NCBI GenBank assembly: GCA_035610835.1
Contig: CM069442.1
Span: 65,064,654-65,128,653 of the forward strand
Length of the DNA: 64,000 nucleotides
From: Ophiura sarsii
Lineage: Eukaryota > Echinodermata > Ophiuroidea > Amphilepidida > Ophiuridae
Direction of reading: 5' to 3'
Shown here: positions 22,567 to 34,598 of the stretch, piece after piece
How positions within the stretch are numbered: position 1 is the first letter of the stretch
Layout of the letters: each line of letters starts with the position of its first letter
Position numbers and translations under genes: made by a program
The notes under the pieces: generated by a model
Told to the model about the DNA's origin: nothing
Database searches by the model: none
The model's input: only the letters and a program-made list of their open reading frames with translations

Positions 22567-24398
22567 GTGAGAATATTAAAAACCCTTTTCACACCGGCCC
22601 AATAATTGGTCTTTGGGCGAACGATCCTCCTTTTCTATTGGCTCTATCATTTTATAGATCACCAAAAATAGGCCACTGTGTGATAGGTACACAGAACTTA
22701 CTGATGATTAAGACCAAATAATAGCATTTAGCATGATACAAATCTGAAAGTAGATATTTTAAATCTCAAATGTAGATATCTGTTACCTAAATATTCATAT
22801 AGCCAAGTTTTAAGGCAATCTTTGTTTTTTACATTTCATGGAATTTTACTTTCAATTGATGCCTGTGAATTAGACTTGAAGTTGCAATTTATCACACAAA
22901 GATCAATTGTAGGCTTGATGTGAAAAGGCTTTGTCAAACATGTTATCCCTTGGTTGTTGATGATCATTGGCATAGTCAGGTCAGGGTGGGTGGGGGGGGG
23001 GGGGGGGGGGGGGGTGCCTTCTCCCCGTATTCCAGCAATGTGTCAGCATATCAGAGTCTGATCGCAAGATGTAAACGGAAAGGAATATAAAAGGTGAGTA
23101 AAGAAAACTGTACTCAAAGTTAAATAAATAATTCAATATTTCTTATCAAAATATACAGGCAACCAATGTATGAGGCGATAGATGCATTTATTTACTATTA
23201 TCATCATAAAGAATCATGACATTTGGTACCGTTTACTCAATATGACTATTTTGGTAAAGTTACTGCATTTTTTAAAGAGAACAAAATATTGATTATTTAC
23301 TTAATGAGGCAGGATATTAATGAACAAATGGATTGCACACATTAGCTAATTAATAAGACAAATCAAACAAACATCAATCTTGCTCAGATATTATTTCATA
23401 CATTAAATGCGAAATAATGACAAAATTATATCATTATTACGTGAATTAAGCAAATTAATATTTGAGATTCACTTGAAATGGTTTTATTTAGTCAAATCTG
23501 CGCATTTTTGTTACTCTTATGGTCGCTAAAATGTGATATTCGCTGCGGATTTTCACTTTTGTGTTTGCCGTATGTGACCAATCGCCATCTTGAAACATGT
23601 TGGACACAATTTGGACAAAAGATGGCCCCTAACAATATTTGTTCACGTTTTTTCTATAATATGTTTTAAATGCACATGAATCAAGCGTCTCAGTGAAATG
23701 CGTGTGCACAACTGGAAACTTAAAATTTGTACTGAATGAATAGTGAAACTGAATACGGGCAATTTAAGTGTGATCACTCAATCTTGCTCTAGTTTTTAAA
23801 ATGCACACTTTCATTTGAGTGTGCATTACCTATTTCTTTTGCAAGCTATGAAATAATCCTTAACCTTTTCGGCTACCCTTTACTTAAATCCAAAACAGGC
23901 CCTCTTGCTGAGTACTTTCTGAAGTTTCAGTTTCAGTTTATGTTTATCAGAGATGTAACTTTACAACTTACGATTTGACTTAATGTTCTGTATGAGTTAG
24001 AGAAAAAAATCTTCACATAAGTTTTAAAAAAAATATGTAGATTCTAATGGAAACAATATTATTTTTATTGTTAGTATAAATGTCTTCTAGAAGAAAGAAT
24101 GACTTATCATTTTTGAAATTGAATCATTTTCATTTTTGAAATTTAATCATTTTCAATATTCTCCCACACACCATTCATGGTCACATATGCATCAGAGTGC
24201 ATCCACTGTTTGATATGCAAATGACTTGGTTCCTCTTGAACTACGTGTTTCCATTCCTGGCAATGATACAGTCTATTGATTTTATTCTACATTGACTACG
24301 ATGCAGTGTAGGCCTATGCTGGTTTTACACGTATATACACTGTACAATGTGTATCCTCTCGTACTGAAGTACATGTGCATAGTATATTATAAATAATA
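22567..24398. other. Intron, no gene seen
   Basis: It contains a poly-G run near 22992-23013 and otherwise AT-rich unique-looking sequence. Short open frames have no domain or splice support. Confidence 0.5.
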
Positions 24399-24406
24399 CT
24401 ACAAGC

Positions 24407-24799
24407 CAGGGGCGGACTGGCCACTGTGGCGTTTTGGCGATCGCCACATGGGCCGCTTGGTCCTGGGCCTCCCAGGGCCGGTTGGGCCTCTCTCAGGGCC
24501 GGTTGGGCCTCTCTCAGGGCCGGTTACGCGAAATGTTGTGACCGTGCGAAATGTTGTGACTGTGCGAAATGTTGTGACCGTGCGATTTTTTGTGACCGTG
24601 CGACATTTTTGACTGTGCGACATTTTTTGACCGTACGATTTTTTTTGACCCTACCCCCCCCCCCCCCCCCCCCCCACCCCCCACTTACGTGAAATTCACG
24701 AGGTGACTGACTGGGAAAAAATTTGGGGCAACCTTTTGGGGCGCCTGGGCCGCTTTAATCATTTTGCCACGGCCGCTTTCAGGTCCCAGTCCGCCCCTG
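24407..24799. mobile_element. hAT-type MITE with 8-bp target duplication
   Basis: Terminal inverted repeats CAGGGGCGGACTGG and CCAGTCCGCCCCTG are flanked by identical octamers CTACAAGC (24399-24406 and 24800-24807). Both the CAGGGGCGGA end and the 8-bp duplication are hAT hallmarks. The interior holds three 21-bp units ('cagggccggttgggcctct') and several 18-bp units ('gaccgtgcgaaatgttgt'), plus a poly-C run. The frames in both directions are repeat translations only. Confidence 0.9.
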
Positions 24800-25198
24800 C
24801 TACAAGCTTGTTTTGGTAGTGTGCGAAATATTCTAATTTAAATTTACCCAATGGGAAATGATATATAAAAAAAATTAAAAAAATTATAGACCAAGTAAAA
24901 TAATGTAAAATGTTTTAGTCTCGAACTGAAAATATATCATGATAAAAATAAAGAACGGTTGGACACACACTTTTACTATTTACTATTTTCTCACTTTTAT
25001 CATTCTACTTTTAAAATATTGTAACATTTCGCTCGTCGATAGATCACTTCATTTACATGAAATAAACAGTACCGAACTGATTTGTGTTATTATTAGTCCC
25101 ATTTCGTCCGAGGAAAATTGTTGTGAACAGTATGCTTGTTGCGGAGGACATTCATATGATGGTGATACCGGCGATACGGCACATGTTTCCCTAAATTA

Positions 25199-25536
25199 CT
25201 AAGGCCAAACAAAGAAGAAGGTCTGTCCCAGAAGCCCGCCCGCATTGGTATGTGAAATGAGCTACGGCGCGTAGGTCTATGCGCTGGGGGCTAAAAAACT
25301 TCTTTCTTTTTTGTTGTTGTTTTTTTTATGGATTTTTTATAAATTTCTTTTTTGAGATTTTTAAAAAAAAAGGTTAAAAAAAGTTCTCCGTAAGCTTGGA
25401 TAAGCAAAAAAGAAAAAAGAAATCGCATACCTCATAGCCTATTTTCTAAAAAAAAATCAAAAAAAAAAAATCGCACAGCACTTAGCTTTTTGGCACAATG
25501 TTTCTGAGACAGACCTTCTTCTTTGTTTGGCCTAAC
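25199..25536. mobile_element. MITE with AAGGCCAAACAAAGAAG ends
   Basis: The left end 'taaggccaaacaaagaagaa' plus 'ggtctgtc' is mirrored by 'gacagaccttcttctttgtt' plus 'tggccta'. A central T/A-rich palindrome follows. About 337 bp and non-coding. The ends resemble those of the elements at 40906 and 47580. Confidence 0.85.
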
Positions 25537-26604
25537 CAATTTATTTATGTTGAAACGCTCGACCAATCAATAACTCTTTGTACGTGATCGTGTATGGAAA
25601 TTCACAATTTTCATGTTTTGCAGAAAACCACATTTTAAAACTGCAATATCTCAACTTTTTTCTAATCTAATGTTTTATTTTTTCATAAGAATAAGCACTG
25701 TCTGATGTTGTCATCCTGTTTCTATATCATTATGCGCAACCAGTCAGGAGGTAGAGGCCGATCAACCTAGATCCTTGATTTTCGACTCGTTGGGCGACTC
25801 CAGACGCCTGCCGCTATATACCGTGTTTTGAACAGGCGGCTGTGGTTGCCCGCCGCATCGAAAGGGTTAATTCTTCAACAATATTTATATATTTTTATTT
25901 TTCATCATTCTTTATTCAATCATTAAAAATACACTAAAATTGATAAAAAGAACGCACATTAAACCCAGGACACGATGCTGACCCATCAATGACCAGCATT
26001 GACTGACCAACATACAGACAGGGAAAGACAGGACACACAATACAAACATCAAAATAATTTAAGATTTGAATCAGGTATGGCAGAGACTCAAAGCCATGGC
26101 TCACTGCGTGAAAGTCCTTGGGTCATACTTATAGACATGGGGCTGTGTCCCATTGGGGCTCGTTTTGAGCATTCCAGATCATGTAACTGCACAGCACGGA
26201 GATTTTGCTAATCTCCTTAATGACAGGATTAGAAAGTTTGGACCAGACAAACCTAAACGCAGTACGCAGCCTTTAAATTAATTGGAGATAATTTTACACA
26301 GATATGAAAAAACACAATCTCAAAGTCACAAGTTTTTTACTCACTCTGTATGTCCTTGTTTTTAAATAGCTTTTGAGAGCAAATTGCCTGGCCAAATGCT
26401 GACTTGTTTGGTTTTTATCAAATCAGAGGGGTTTTCATCATGAAATTGCATAAAATACATGCCAAGAGAAATATAATGTTGACAAAATGTTCAAACTAGA
26501 TTGTAGTTTTTGTTGAAATATGTGTCTAAGAGTTAATTGTATTAAAACATTTAAACACGTTACATGACACTATGACATTGCTAATCTTCTTTTTTTTTTT
26601 GCAG
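25537..26604. other. Intron, no gene seen
   Basis: AT-rich sequence with no assignable element. A clear polypyrimidine tract and 'gcag' precede the c1 exon. Confidence 0.5.
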
Positions 26605-26920
26605 GATGAGTATGAGAACAAAGCGGTGAGAAACAACTCTGTTGCACCTCGTTTCGAACCCGGGGAAGATGTGAACGTTTCGATATCGTACACACCAGAT
26701 GTTCTGAATGAGCCTTTTCAATCGCTCACCTCGCGCGAATCTTCTTGTAGTGATTGCATACGGCTCCAAACAGCCTCTTACAGATATCCACAGTGTAATG
26801 GCAATGGATTTGTTAGGTGTATGCAGCGATACTATGATTATAAGGAATCAGCAGCAGCCAATCAGCAGTGTCCGCTACCAAACCTGATGGTTTTTCAAGA
26901 TATACTATCACCGTGTCTTG
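26605..26920 (+). CDS. Exon c1: C-terminal part of unrecognised repeated domain, copy 1
   Basis: A 316-nt exon, phase 0 in and phase 1 out (g|gtaagg). The 105 residues contain VSISYTPDVLNEP, then SCSDCI (C-x2-C), then YRYPQC, RCMQRYYDY, QQCPLP and a final cysteine before the splice. The order YTPD-hLN / CxxC / YPxC / CM-x-YY recurs in c2 and, more weakly, in c3. Two N-x-S/T sequons (NNS, NVS) suggest an extracellular location. The last base joins HYR2 to complete an Asp codon. I do not recognise the family. Confidence 0.88.
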
Positions 26921-28256
26921 GTAAGGTCAAGGACAAAAGAGAAGCCTATTTTATCAGATTGATCCGTTTTTGAGTGTGGTTTTTTTAAAGATTTTTGTTG
27001 TTGACTTTTCAAAAGTGTTGAGCATCTTTAATTCATTTAAAAAGAATTTGATTGAAATTCCCATTTAAAAAAAATAAAAAATATTGACAATCTTTGAACG
27101 TTTTGATTATGAAAAAAATACTAACAAATTCAAGCCAATTTTTTGTTTTGGAAGAAACCCAAAACCAAACACCCATCATACCTGAGAGGTTTGTGCGCTC
27201 ATAGAACAGGTTTGGGTTCTTGATGTAAGGCCGCACTTGTACTGCAAAACCAGTACATAGGGCTCATAAGTCTGTAAGTAGGGACTAACATGTAAGACTT
27301 TTACAGTTGGTACCTAGGTAATATTTTTATATTACCATAGGTACAGGCACCCAGGAAAATTGAACTACGACCCCTGCAAATGTTTGACAATATTTGAATT
27401 GGTCTCGGTTCTATACTTGTGGTGATACAAAATATATGACTTTGCCACCAATCGTTAATGTCTTTTGTGTAAGTCTCTTATGAGCCCTTCGCACGCACTG
27501 GTTTTGCATTGTGGCCTATCACAACGTCCCAACAGATTCCTGATGAGACACGTATCACAAAAAGCTCTAGCCAGGAAGTATCACAAGCGTTGTTCTTAAT
27601 CCATCTTAAACTCTTAGGTCCACTCTTATCAGCCAGATCCTTTTGCAATATCTCAAGGTTGTTATTTCTCCATCTAACCTTTATTTCATCTGTCATCAAA
27701 TGAACAGGTGTAAGCTAGTTCACCCTGGGTTAACTAGCCAAAGTGGACATTAAAATAAAATTTACTCAACCCTGATGCTTATCTGGAAAAATATGAGTTT
27801 TAGCAACTTTTGAAAGACCATTTTTTTTTTTTTGCTGCTCAACATTCAGCATTTTGTGCCATTTGACTGATGGACCGATATGTCAATTGATTTTAAACTG
27901 GCAAAGGAAAACCCAGAGTAATTATATGAAGTGCATTTGTATAAACAATAAAAGGAGAAATTAATTTGATTAAAGTTGAAATTGTATACCCCAATTGATA
28001 TTGCCCAAAGTATTGCACACTTGGTAGGAATAACAAAATATATTCGATGACCTGTGTTACTGAATGAAATACTAATGAGACCTCACAACACAATACAATT
28101 CATAATTGATTTATAAAGCCAATCTTATCCACCCAATTTGGCATGTTCTATGCCAGTCTGTTGATGCCCTCCAGTATTGATGACAGAATCATTTCATTGC
28201 TTGTCGGATTTGTCTATGTTGGATTGGAAACTTATCATGTAATCGCTCTCTTGCAG
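26921..28256. other. Intron with one MITE
   Basis: Apart from the MITE at 27227-27513 there is only AT-rich sequence. A 45-bp block near 27170 ('gagaggtttgtgcgctcata') recurs near 35114, indicating a further short dispersed repeat. Confidence 0.5.
27227..27513. mobile_element. MITE/foldback
   Basis: 'aaggccgcacttgtactgca' with 'aaaccagta' and 'gggctcataag' at the left is mirrored by 'cttatgagccc' and 'actggttttgcattgtggcc' at the right. Arms are about 43 bp with mismatches. Confidence 0.75.
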
Positions 28257-28526
28257 ATACTATCAACATAGATCAGCAGGACAGCCTGACCATCTTTGGA
28301 TGTCCAGATGATATCAGCCGTTTTGCGGCACCAGGATCAGATGGAATCACAGTTCACTGGAACGAACCTTTAGCGGTGGAAGCCTCTGGTTTTCAAGTGG
28401 GTGGTGAACCAATCTCTGAATATGGTCCAGGGTCATTATTGCCATTTGGGAGCACTAGTATTGAGTACTTATTCTTCATCGAACAAGGAACTTACTCGTG
28501 TACATTTAATGTCACAATTCGAGCAG
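28257..28526 (+). CDS. Exon: HYR domain 2
   Basis: A 270-nt phase 1-1 exon (acceptor 'ttgcag', donor g|gtattt). The 90 codons begin with DTINIDQQDSLTI, followed by the HYR landmarks FGCPDDI, VHWNEP, YGPGS, GSTSIEY and YSCTFNVTI. It has exactly the same length as HYR3 (40236-40505), so the two are probably duplicates. It ends the first LDLa-abc-HYR block and is followed 0.7 kb later by LDLa2. Confidence 0.9.
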
Positions 28527-29234
28527 GTATTTACGATTTAGTATTCATTGATCATCGGAAATTATTTTAAAAGAGTTAGTGGTACTTCAGATGAATAATA
28601 TTTTGACTAGTGCCTCCATGTGGCAGGCAGGCACTAGACGTTACTACAAGACATAGTCTATAAATGCCTACCTGTGTTCATCGCAGCCAGTAGCATCCAG
28701 ACAATGTTTCCATTTGTTTTGTTGGTTTTTTTTGTGAAGAAAAACAATATATGCCAAATTGCAGAAGACCATAGCATATCAAATGACACACAATTCTTGG
28801 GTACGGGTACAAATGAGTCTATGTGGAAAGCATTCTAGCACTATGTAATTCAAGTAAGAAAAAGAATAGAAAAAGGAAAGTGTCAATAATAATAATAAAT
28901 CAAGTATTTGTTTCTCCTTAGAAGTCACAGACTTGAATAATTTACCCAAAAACATTGAACTTGTCAAATCATTCAAGAACACAGTCACTCAACACTTCAA
29001 GTAAATAGCATTGGTGCAAGTAATAAGACACGGTTTGCATGCACACCCTGATTCGTTTATATCTCCACTAGGAGTGTTGAATTGTATAAACAAAGAAGAC
29101 TAAAAATACCAAAAATATTTTGCTGTTAGCCTGGTAGGACACATAAAAATAAAAAGTCTTGGCCCAATCTCAGTTGTCCGAGGTACATTTGATTATAAAC
29201 CGGATCTTCTCTATAATTTTGTCCAAACTTGCAG
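28527..29234. other. Intron, small hairpin only
   Basis: A short palindrome 'ctagtgcctccatgtggcag/gcaggcactag' lies near 28607-28634. Nothing else is assigned. Confidence 0.5.
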
Positions 29235-29363
29235 TTAGCTGTGGAGCAGATGAGTTTACGTGCAACACTGGCCAGTGCATTCCGCAGGAAAATGTCTGTA
29301 GTGTGGTGCCAGAATGCAGTGATAGGAGTGATGAAACAGATGAATCGTGCGCTGGCTTATTTG
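29235..29363 (+). CDS. Exon: LDL-receptor class A domain 2
   Basis: A 129-nt phase 1-1 exon with six cysteines: SCGADEFTC, TGQCIPQENVC and ECSDRSDETDESC. The usual Asp just before the fourth-to-fifth cysteine region is Glu here (PEC-SDRSDE), a conservative change in the calcium box. It lies between HYR2 and a2, the same place as LDLa1 and LDLa3 in their blocks. Confidence 0.9.
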
Positions 29364-29597
29364 GTAGGGAATTGGCCCTTTTTTAAATAAAAATTGAAAA
29401 ATAGTTTTCATTGATTTTCAGCAATGTAAATGCCCCAGCTGAACAAATAGAGAAATCATGATGAAATTAACAAATTAAGTAGGGGACATGGTCACCAGTA
29501 TATTGCAGGTATTAGAATGAAATAAATTGTTCATTTGTATATTGTGATATTCTTATCAAACATCATATACATGTACATGTATACAAGAAATATATTC

Positions 29598-29853
29598 GAG
29601 ACCTGTCATCACGAAATGAGAGTTAAGTCGGAAAATTTAATTTTGGAGGTTTGTCCAGTTTCAGAATGCTCAGAAAACAAGCTTTAAAATGATATGCAAC
29701 ATGTCATAATTTCTCAATGTTTTCCTGGTCAAAAATCAAATTGAAATTTAAAAATTCCTTTGTTTTCTATTGATTTTTGGCATGTTCATTGGACCATATA
29801 TCTTAATGCACACTGGCGACTTAACGCTCATTTTGTGGTGACAGGTCTCATTT
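29598..29853. mobile_element. MITE with GAGACCTGTCATCAC ends
   Basis: The left end 'gagacctgtcatcacgaaat' plus 'gagagttaagtcg' is mirrored by 'cgacttaacgctc' and 'attttgtggtgacaggtctc'. A related right-end fragment ('actctcattttgtggtgcca') occurs at 34577-34600. Confidence 0.8.
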
Positions 29854-30859
29854 GTGCATTTTTATTTTTAGCATTGGTTGCTTGAAGCGTGGACAGCACA
29901 GCAAATCAATTGTAGTGCAAAATATTTCACATTTGCAGTTTATATACCTCTAATTCTTATACATTAGTGGATGTGGTTTGGATTTCAACTATGCATGTGA
30001 TTGTTTTAAGCTGATTTTCAGCCGAAACGCACTATTTATTATGAGACCGATAATATATAGTTTAGGCGGACTTAATTCATTCAAATTTGAATTCCTTCAG
30101 TAAGTATGGTTAAGATGTTCAAGCTCATCATACACAAAGTTGCCTGCTTACGCGTTGTGCATATAATGCAGCATTGCTGTGTGTGCTATAAAGAATGTCA
30201 TTATTGGAAGTAGGAAGTTGGTAAGCAACTGTGAGGAAGTGTATGTAATTGCCCATTCCTAATGGTTCACTGAGTGGTGCAGGCACGCGACAAGTGTGTG
30301 ACACACGACTCTTTAACCAATCAGAAGGCTGAAACTACATGCGGCCCCATATGAGGGAGTGGGAGTAGAATTTGGCCTCTTTTTCGCAGCATTTGTTTCA
30401 AAACGTCGTTTGTGAAAACTTGCATAGAATTCGATCTTCAAAATCTTCCTTTTGCATGATTTGTAATTGAGCCTTCAACAAATAAAACGACAGGGGAAGA
30501 AATATAAATACCCTAGTTGACTAAAGTTAAATCTGGTGCTTCCTCATCTCGATTACTTGCAGTAACAGACATTTCTGTTGAATTACCGCAACGCAAGGTA
30601 AATGTAGGCAAATCTTAAAATAAGCTTAACTTTACGCTACTATATCAAGCTTAAAACATTCTTGAAACACATCATTCTTGACAATATTACATAGTAACAT
30701 TAATAATACGCTAGCAGCGTCACAACAATTCACCGGATTCACCGATTTAATATTTAATAAAGGGGATATTTGTTGATGTTATTATATAAATCTACACAAA
30801 ACGCGTTATTTTATGGTATAAGATTAGAACAACTAATAGACAAAATAAGAATGAGACTA
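29854..30859. other. Intron, no gene seen
   Basis: AT-rich. No repeat boundary or coding signal could be defined. Confidence 0.4.
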
Positions 30860-30885
30860 AATTATAGTTCATAACTGTTTTGGTA

Positions 30886-30975
30886 TGTTGTTCTCATAAT
30901 GTAAAGGCTGTACCATATTTGTGTCTTCGTGATACACTACTCCAAATATGGTAATACATTATGAGACCAACATAT
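30886..30975. mobile_element. Small palindromic MITE (C) in left arm of A
   Basis: TGTTGTTCTCATAATGT and ACATTATGAGACCAACA form the ends, each next to TA. It separates 'ttttggta' from 'tcatcaaaa', which are nearly adjacent in the opposite arm of A. Confidence 0.65.
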
Positions 30976-31457
30976 CATCAAAATAAGTAACTGACCAGGT
31001 AATAAATGTGCTGATAACTCTCACTCTTATAACATACTTCTACTATAACTCCAATATATATTAAATTGTAAAATTGGTGAGAATTTCCCTTCTTTAATTT
31101 GAGCTATTGCACGCTAAGAATGGTTGATTATTGAGGAAGTTACAATTCCCCAAATGTAAGGTCAAGTCCCCCAAATGTAAGGTCATTTTGGCCATTTTGC
31201 TTTTCTACACACGGACTCAGTTATGAGCACATTATTGATTACTGGTAGTGCTAATTCACTGGTCGACACCCAGGTTGTTGGATAATCGACCTTACATTTG
31301 GGTCTTGACCTTACATATGGGACTATTATATACCATCTCATTAATCAACCATTCTTAGCGGGCAATATCTCAAATTAGAGGCACAAAATTTCTCAATAAC
31401 TTTATAATTTACCATGTTTATTTAGGAGTTAAACTTTTAGAGTTATCAACACATTTA

Positions 31458-31887
31458 TAGACGTTATTCATAATTGGCGCATTTACGTCAACAGAGGGTG
31501 TGAATTATAACTGAGCATGCTCAGAGCAATTAGTGCGCCGATAAACTTTACAATCTCATACTTTTACTGCAATGTAATGAACTGTGAACTTCTACATTTT
31601 CCTAGATAGTGTCGGTTACCAGCAAACATTTCATTTCAAACTAGTGGAATAGATATATAGTTTATATGTTCAAGTTTTATTTCACGAATGTAATAAGATC
31701 AAATATTGAACAGCTCAGAAGTATGAAGACTTTTTTATGAATTTTTTTTTTCATTGAAAAACTACATCACTCTCGTCTCGGCTACATCGCTGGCCTTGTT
31801 TTCAGAGCACTAATTGCTCTGAGCATGCTCAGTTAAAATAGCATGGCCCTCTTTTGACGAAAATGCGCCAATTATGATTAACCTCTA
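31458..31887. mobile_element. MITE (B) in right arm of A
   Basis: The ends 'tagacgttattcataattgg' and 'ccaattatgattaacctcta' are inverted repeats, with a second pair 'gagcatgctcagagcaatta' / 'taattgctctgagcatgctc' inside. It splits 'acattta|ttacctggt', which is intact as 'accaggtaataaatgt' in the left arm. The flanking TA dinucleotides suggest a Tc1/mariner-type target. Confidence 0.75.
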
Positions 31888-31990
31888 TTACCTGGTAAAA
31901 TACTTTTTTGATGACTACACCAAAACAGCTACAAACGATATTTTATTCTGTAATTCATTGGTATCATTATGTTTTTATTTCCATATGTAG

Positions 31991-32163
31991 AAATGTGTTC
32001 CAATATCGCTGAACTTCAAAGTAATTTTCTTGCAACTTGTTTTGATGACGTTGAATCCTCTGGGCTTTTTCCAAGTCAAAGAAACATCCCTATTGTATCG
32101 AATGGCATAATTCCATGGAACTTCACATACTTTGCCAACTTGGGGCCAACATTTATATTACAA
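31991..32163 (+). CDS. Exon a2: start of unrecognised repeated domain, copy 2
   Basis: A 173-nt exon, phase 1 in and phase 0 out (caa|gtaagt). Cysteines are spaced by 13 residues (MCSNIAELQ...LATCFDD) as in a1. The end, IIPWNFTYFANLGPTFILQ, parallels the tryptophan-led strand closing a1 and a3, and carries an NFT sequon. It follows LDLa2 and precedes b2, with a complete reverse-transcriptase ORF in between. Confidence 0.85.
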
Positions 32164-32322
32164 GTAAGTTTATGATAAAAATGCACTTTTGGTCAACATA
32201 CATGCGTAGTGCTATATACCTAAAAAGAAAACATCACCAAAGATTATGCTGGCAACTGCCCACACACTCTAGGGTCACCACAAACTAGGGGTCAAAATGT
32301 ATTCATTTGAGACAAAAGCATT

Positions 32323-34389
32323 ATGGAGAAGCACATTGGTTTTTGTATTCCTGGCTTGCCTATTTTATACATATTTAACGAACAAATATCCAAAGCCAAG
32401 CTATATCAAAAGAGAAATCTGCTCTCACAGACACTAAAAAGACAAAATACACCTAGCAACAAAAGTCCCAGATCAGTAAGGAAAAAGTTAGAACTGTATA
32501 AGAAATACAGAAGTACCAAACGTTACAAAGACTACCTTGACTACAAGGACCAGATCAACAAAACCAAACAAACAGTGAGAAAAGCAACCTCAGATTTTGA
32601 AAAGAAGCTGATGAAAGACTTCAAGACCAATCCAAAACCATTATACCAATATATGAGAGAGAAGCAGAAAGTGAAAACCGGAATCTCCCAACTTCAAAAC
32701 GAGAATGGAAGTCTCACAGATACAGACAAAGAAACTGCAGACATCCTCAGTAACTTCTTCAAATCTGTCTTCACTAAGGAGAAATCAGGAGATATCCCAA
32801 CTCTTGAGACGAAAGTTAATGGCGACTACAAATTCGAGACTATTGAATTTACCACTGATGATGTAGCAAAGAAACTACAAGAGCTTAAACCAGACAAATC
32901 ACCAGGTATGGATATGGTGCACCCTAGAGTACTCAAAGAATGTGCCGATGAGCTAGCAGTACCACTTCACCTCATCTTTAAGAAATCACTTGAAGAGGGC
33001 GAGCTACCATCAGACTGGAAAAGAGCCAGAGTGTCACCAATCTTCAAAAAAGGATCAAGAAACAAGGCTGAAAACTACCGACCAGTTAGTTTAACCTCGG
33101 TACCATGCAAAATCCTGGAGTCGATAATCAAGGATGTTATGACAAACTACCTAGAAGCAAACGACCTCTTATCTACAAGACAACATGGGTTCATGAAAGG
33201 GCGATCATGTCTCACAAACCTACTCACCAGCTTGGAAACCATAACAGCCGGGCTAGACGAAGGGAGTGGAATCGACATAATCTACCTAGACTACGCCAAG
33301 GCATTTGATACTGTACCACATAAGAGACTCATAAACAAGCTTCGCGCATATGGCATAGGAGGAAACATTATACACTGGATTGAACAGTTCCTAACCAACA
33401 GGCAGCAGAAAGTAAGTGTCCGGGGCACAGAATCAGAATGGGCTGATGTACTCAGCGGCGTTCCCCAAGGCTCCGTACTGGGACCACTTCTTTTTGTGCT
33501 GTTCATTAACGACCTGCCAGACCACATTAAATCCGAAATCAACATGTTTGCCGATGACACGAAAATATATGCTAAGATCAACAACGACAACGACAAACTT
33601 CACCTACAAGAAGACCTAGACAACCTCCACACATGGTCAGAAAGATGGCTTCTGAGATTCAATGCCAAGAAATGTAAGAAGATGCACATGGGCCACAACA
33701 ATACCGGAGCAAGCTATCATTTGAATAACATACCCCTAGATGACACAAACGAGGAAAAAAATACTGGAGTTGTCTTCACAAACGACTGCAAACCCAGCAA
33801 GCAATGTGCAAAAGCAGCTGTACGAGCCATGAATTGTTTACGAGTGGTGAAGAGGACCTTCAAGCATTTTGATTGTGACAGTTTCAAGGTACTCTACAAG
33901 TGTTATGTCCGTCCACATTTGGAATACAGTGTTCAGGCCTGGAGCCCTTACCTCAAGAAAGACATCAAAGCACTGGAGAAGATACAACATAGAGCAACCA
34001 AGATGATACCAAAACTACGACACCTTACCTATGACAAGCGATTGAAAAGCCTAGGAATCTTATCTCTGGAGAAGCGAAGGATCAGAGGTGACCTCATTGA
34101 GACTTTCAAAATTCTCAAGGAAATCGACAAAGTGAAGGCATCTGACTTCTTCACTAAAGCTCGAGCAACGCACTCTACTAGAGGACATCCCTTGAAATTA
34201 TTCAAACCAGCACTGACCAAGAACCTCAATTGCAGAAGGAATTTTTTCACGATGAGAGTCATCAACCAGTGGAATGAGCTGCCTGCAGATGTGGTCAACG
34301 TAAAGACCGTCAACGCTTTCAAAAACCGACTCGACACATATTGGACAAAAATAGGATATGGAATCATAAAGGCTAACAGCCTATACTAA
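32323..34389 (+). mobile_element. CR1-like LINE, uninterrupted reverse-transcriptase ORF (688 codons)
   Basis: This is a non-LTR retrotransposon reverse transcriptase inserted in sense in the intron between a2 and b2. Visible RT motifs, in order: KPDKSPGMDMVHP, NYRPVSLTSVPCK, RQHGFMKGRSC, motif A YLDYAKAFD (Asp near residue 323), SGVPQGSVLGPLLF (about 379), the catalytic FADD (Asp 411-412), and a C-terminal thumb-like region with VRPHLEYSVQAW and NQWNELP. No stop or frameshift interrupts it, suggesting a fairly recent copy. The apurinic-type endonuclease and ORF1 expected upstream are missing; a stop lies just before the ATG and exon a2 lies 160 bp upstream. The copy is therefore 5'-truncated. 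A short TAAGTG-type tail follows the stop near 34406. Confidence 0.9.
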
Positions 34390-34598
34390 TTATTTCCATC
34401 AAACCTTAAGTGTAAGTGTAAGGTGCTTTGAGGTTGGCTAATTCAAAATAGATAATCGGTACCAAAAATCTGAGATATACATTAAATGGGCAAATTTCTA
34501 CTTCGCAGTTTGATACTTCATTCAAAAAAATAATCGAATGGAATACTTTTAAAGTTATTACGACTTTTGCGACTTTACTCTCATTTTGTGGTGCCAGG

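Larger units (their letters stand above)
30865..31945. mobile_element. Foldback element (A) hosting two smaller MITEs
   Basis: Outer arms: 'aactgttttggta' then 'tcatcaaaataag' and 'accaggtaataaatgtgctg' on the left. On the right are 'agttatcaacacattta', then 'ttacctggtaaaat' and 'ttttttgatgactacaccaa'. The inner arms also pair, including 'ggttgattattgagg' with 'attaatcaacc'. Each arm is interrupted once, by the elements at 30886-30975 and 31458-31887. The right end is about 45 bp upstream of exon a2. Confidence 0.7.

Noticed and set aside
24399..24692. Repetitive open frames on both strands
   Set aside because: They are translations of 21-bp and 18-bp tandem units inside the hAT MITE.
32323..34389. 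Treating the 688-codon ORF as a host gene
   Set aside because: It is a CR1-like reverse transcriptase with all palm motifs and lies wholly within an intron of the host gene.
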